Source: Lachnospiraceae bacterium (GTDB taxonomy: Bacteria > Bacillota > Clostridia > Lachnospirales > Lachnospiraceae). Taken from it: a stretch of DNA of 7,277 bases. Location: assembly GCA_022798035.1 (NCBI GenBank), contig JAAWLS010000114.1, positions 1 to 7,277 on the forward strand, written 5' to 3'. The translations under genes and the position numbers were made by a program. Of the stretch, positions 5,416-7,277 are shown in pieces. Position 1 is the first letter of the stretch, and every line of letters starts with the position of its first letter. Below the pieces are notes generated by a model, which was not told the DNA's origin, searched no databases, and was given only the letters and a program-made list of their open reading frames with translations.

Positions 5416-6423
5416 CTATTTTCTATTTTCGTCTCTATTCTTTCCGCCTACCTTCTCCCCTTCCAGCCGCTGTTTTGCATAGATTGCCGCTCCCAGCATG
5501 CCAGCGGAATCACCCAGCTGCGCTGTGACAATGGAACAACGCTCTCTGGATATCTCCAGGGCATGATTTTTGACAACATTCCTGGCTGGCTTAAGAAGGC
5601 GTTCTCCGGCTGCCGCCATGCCGCCGCCAATAATAATCATTTCCGGATTAAACAGATTTATCACGTTGACAAGACCATATCCCAGCATTTCACCTGTCTC
5701 CGTCATGGTTTCTATTGCCGTAAAATCCCCGGCATCATAGGCTTCCGATACCATTTTTGCTGTGATTTGGTTCCAGTCATCGTCAACCCACTCCTGTATG
5801 ACACAAGACATTCCTTTCTCTATTTTCTCCCTCAAAGTCTGCAGAAGTCCCCGGGCAGAGACATAGCGGCCCAGGCATCCGCTGCTTCCACATCTGCAGG
5901 GGCGTCCCCCGGCACGAATCATATTCATGTGTCCGATTTCTCCTGCACTGGATGTTGCGCCATATAAGACACGTCCATCCATCACAATACCAGAACCCAG
6001 CCCTGTGCCCAGGGTCAAAAGCACCACATTTTTCTTGCCTTTTCCAGCACCCCGGCACCATTCTCCATACAGATTCACACGGACGTCATTGTCTATGTAA
6101 ACGGGCAGATTCATTCTCTTTTCCAGCCATTTCACAACCGGGACATTTTCCCAGGAGGAAAAATTAGGAGAAAATTTGGAAATACCGGTCTCAATATCCA
6201 AAAGCCCTGGTATGCCAATCCCTGCACAGGCAATTTGTTCTCTTGGAATCTCCTGAAACAGACGGCTGATTTCCCCGTAAATCCGTTCCATCACATGTTC
6301 CCAGCCCTCATGCGATTCTGTGGAAATCCGATGTTCCCAGACGGAAACCAGATTCTGAAAAGAATAAGCGGACACCTTTAGATTCGTTCCACCCAAATCC
6401 ACACCGACAACATATTTTTCCAT
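5416..6423 (-). CDS. ROK-family sugar kinase, glucokinase-like
   Basis: A 335-residue cytoplasmic kinase of the ROK family, which phosphorylates glucose or related hexoses and amino sugars with ATP. The order of motifs is complete: the ATP-binding DLGGTN (9-14), the sugar-site IGIPG (69-73), the catalytic aspartate D113 in DND, a second phosphate loop LGTGLGSG (138-145), GEIGHM (161-166) with the zinc histidine H165, the zinc motif C176-x-C178-x4-C183 within CRCGSSGCLGRYVS, and the IIIGGGMA adenosine region (263-270). Nothing essential is missing. No DNA-binding helix-turn-helix precedes the kinase fold, so it is an enzyme and not a NagC/XylR-type repressor. The last 15-20 residues are a polar, charged extension. 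AGGAGG at 6436-6431 lies 7 bases before the ATG. It follows the NTF2-like gene by 32 bases and ends at a terminator. Glucose is the likeliest substrate, but the sequence does not settle it. Confidence 0.9.
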   Translation of the reverse strand: MEKYVVGVDLGGTNLKVSAYSFQNLVSVWEHRISTESHEGWEHVMERIYGEISRLFQEIPREQIACAGIGIPGLLDIETGISKFSPNFSSWENVPVVKWLEKRMNLPVYIDNDVRVNLYGEWCRGAGKGKKNVVLLTLGTGLGSGIVMDGRVLYGATSSAGEIGHMNMIRAGGRPCRCGSSGCLGRYVSARGLLQTLREKIEKGMSCVIQEWVDDDWNQITAKMVSEAYDAGDFTAIETMTETGEMLGYGLVNVINLFNPEMIIIGGGMAAAGERLLKPARNVVKNHALEISRERCSIVTAQLGDSAGMLGAAIYAKQRLEGEKVGGKNRDENRK

Positions 6424-6455
6424 TTAAAATCCTCCTGACGATACAATCACAAATT

Positions 6456-6830
6456 TCATGCAGAGCCTATCTTTGTTCCAATCTTTTTGTCCAAACGCCA
6501 CTGCGGCGCAGGGCCGTCGTCTCCCCAATATTCATCCATGGAGTAGATTTTTCCATCTTTTATCTTCATAAATGAAACCACATGGAACGAAAGTTTTCTG
6601 TCACAGGTGTACACATGGACAGCAGTAATACACACATCGCCTGCCTCTTCCACCCGCTCTATTTCTCCTGCCCATTCGCCGGGATATTCACAGTTGGCTC
6701 TCAAATACTCTTCCACTGTAAAATGTTCTTGGGTACAATGCCAGTTGACATAAGCTTCAGGGCAGAAGTATTTTCTTATTTCTTCCGCATCCTGTTTTAA
6801 CACCGCATCCCAAAATCTTTGTACATCCAT
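6456..6830 (-). CDS. NTF2/SnoaL-like small protein
   Basis: A 124-residue soluble protein with the features of the NTF2-like superfamily, a cone-shaped alpha+beta fold used by many small enzymes and ligand-binding proteins. The N-terminal helix FWDAVLKQDAEEIRKYF (6-22) is followed by PEAYVNW, a helix EEYLRANCEYPGEW (40-53), then alternating beta strands (about 55-97) with the typical late-strand pattern FMKIKDGKIYSMDEYWGDDG (87-106), ending in APQWR. It is almost the expected length. The family includes many members of unknown function, and no catalytic set can be assigned here. The ATG has an AAAGGAGAG site 10 bases upstream, inside the cysteine-rich gene. It starts 4 bases after that gene's stop, so the two are probably co-transcribed. 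Confidence 0.75.
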   Translation of the reverse strand: MDVQRFWDAVLKQDAEEIRKYFCPEAYVNWHCTQEHFTVEEYLRANCEYPGEWAGEIERVEEAGDVCITAVHVYTCDRKLSFHVVSFMKIKDGKIYSMDEYWGDDGPAPQWRLDKKIGTKIGSA

Positions 6831-6834
6831 AGAT

Positions 6835-7047
6835 TCAAATCTCTCCTTTCTTCCACAGCAGCCATGCCTTGTCCAAAAGGATGGTGCGAGACTGGCTTAA
6901 TATAGTATCGCATGGAAATTCTCCGCACGTACCGCAACAGGAAATTCCTCTTTTTTTCACGCAGCCGCGGGAATAGCAGTCGCCTTCCCTGTGCTCTTCT
7001 TCACAGCCCCTGCAGTTTCCTTTGAGATACGTGAGGCAGTAAAACAT
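6835..7047 (-). CDS. Short cysteine-rich DUF3795-like protein
   Basis: A 70-residue protein with nine cysteines (residues 4, 12, 15, 24, 29, 37, 38, 41 and 46). The pattern CRGC (12-15), C24, C29, GISCCGTCGEFPC (34-46) matches the later part of DUF3795, a presumed metal- or cluster-binding domain of unknown function. The usual first half of that family, with an N-terminal CGLxCxxC-type motif, is reduced to MFYCLTYLKG, so this is a short version. An in-frame TGA lies ten codons upstream with no other ATG, which rules out a longer start in this frame. There is no clear ribosome binding site. The gene lies 47 bases after the alkyltransferase-like gene and 4 bases before the NTF2-like gene. Metal binding is inferred from the cysteines only. 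Confidence 0.7.
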   Translation of the reverse strand: MFYCLTYLKGNCRGCEEEHREGDCYSRGCVKKRGISCCGTCGEFPCDTILSQSRTILLDKAWLLWKKGEI

Positions 7048-7070
7048 AACACTGTTATTCTTTTTATCCG

Positions 7071-7098
7071 AATATCATACCCAGAAATGTCCTGTCAA
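7071..7098 (-). promoter_or_regulatory. Candidate promoter upstream of the DUF3795-like gene
   Basis: A perfect TTGACA at 7098-7093 overlaps the stop codon of the preceding gene. GATATT (4 of 6 consensus bases) follows 16 bases later at 7076-7071. Transcripts would start about 20 bases before the ATG at 7047. The -35 match is good and the -10 match is modest. Confidence 0.35.
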
Positions 7099-7277
7099 CC
7101 CTTCGGCAGAGCCAATTCAAAAAGAACTCTCTCATAGTCTTTCACATAGTATCTTATATTTTTACGGCCTTTTTGAATTATCGTGTGTCCTTCTGCCTCC
7201 AGTTTTTCTTTCTGCGCTTTGGCGCCGCCGGGATATTTTTCATTTAATTCTCCATTTGCTTTCAGCGTCCTCCAGTA
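7095..7277 (-). CDS. MGMT/alkyltransferase-like DNA-binding protein, C-terminal 60 residues (5' end beyond window)
   Basis: The reverse complement reads in frame from the right edge to a TGA at 7095 and encodes 60 residues. It begins YWRTLKANGELNEKYPGG and ends FELALPKG. The 'PYWRTLK..GELN.KYPGG' segment followed by a Gln/Lys/Glu-rich helix (AQKEKLEAEGH, 21-31) and a closing 'KGRKN.RYYVKDYE' strand-helix is, as I recall it, the C-terminal end of clostridial proteins annotated as MGMT-family (O6-alkylguanine-DNA alkyltransferase DNA-binding domain). The active-site and helix-turn-helix parts lie outside the window, so I cannot tell a true alkyltransferase (with PCHR cysteine) from an alkyltransferase-like repair sensor. 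The identification rests on remembered family pattern, not on an alignment. Confidence 0.62.
   Translation of the reverse strand, partial: YWRTLKANGELNEKYPGGAKAQKEKLEAEGHTIIQKGRKNIRYYVKDYERVLFELALPKG

Noticed and set aside
5416..6423. ROK protein as a NagC/XylR-type transcriptional repressor
   Set aside because: The kinase fold starts at residue 4 and there is no N-terminal helix-turn-helix. All kinase and zinc motifs are intact.

Overview
The window looks like part of a Firmicutes (class Clostridia, probably Lachnospiraceae-like) chromosome. The reasons are the strong AGGAGG-type ribosome binding sites, the oxygen-sensitive iron-sulfur enzymes and the protein families present; this assignment is inference. 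Every gene I can support reads on the minus strand, so transcription runs from the high coordinates to the low ones. I saw no RNA gene, insertion sequence, CRISPR array or phage gene.

Upstream block (7277 down to about 5378): the C-terminal end of an MGMT/alkyltransferase-like DNA-binding protein runs off the right edge. A 70-residue cysteine-rich DUF3795-like protein, an NTF2/SnoaL-like protein and a ROK-family sugar kinase (glucokinase-like) follow. The block closes with a clear rho-independent terminator just after the kinase gene.

Main block (about 5377 down to 1): a tightly packed six-gene cassette. In order of transcription it encodes: (i) a 239-residue protein that resembles only the middle domain of acetyl-CoA synthase (the CODH/ACS beta subunit), with a terminal Cys-x2-Cys-x5-Cys motif; (ii) a CooC-like P-loop ATPase with the CooC-type Cys-Tyr-Cys motif; (iii) and (iv) two subunits of the 2-hydroxyacyl-CoA dehydratase / benzoyl-CoA reductase superfamily; (v) the ATP-dependent activase that injects low-potential electrons into such enzymes; and (vi) the start of a small one-helix membrane protein, translationally coupled to the activase and cut by the left edge.

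Items iii to v form a recognisable ATP-driven reductase/dehydratase module. Items i and ii are relatives of carbon monoxide dehydrogenase/acetyl-CoA synthase parts, yet no catalytic CODH or complete ACS is present. No CoA-transferase or acyl-CoA dehydrogenase gene is present either, although classical hydroxyacid-fermentation operons usually carry them. The most interesting reading is that this is an undescribed metalloenzyme system in which CooC and ACS-like parts serve a dehydratase-family reductase. Its substrate cannot be read from the sequence.
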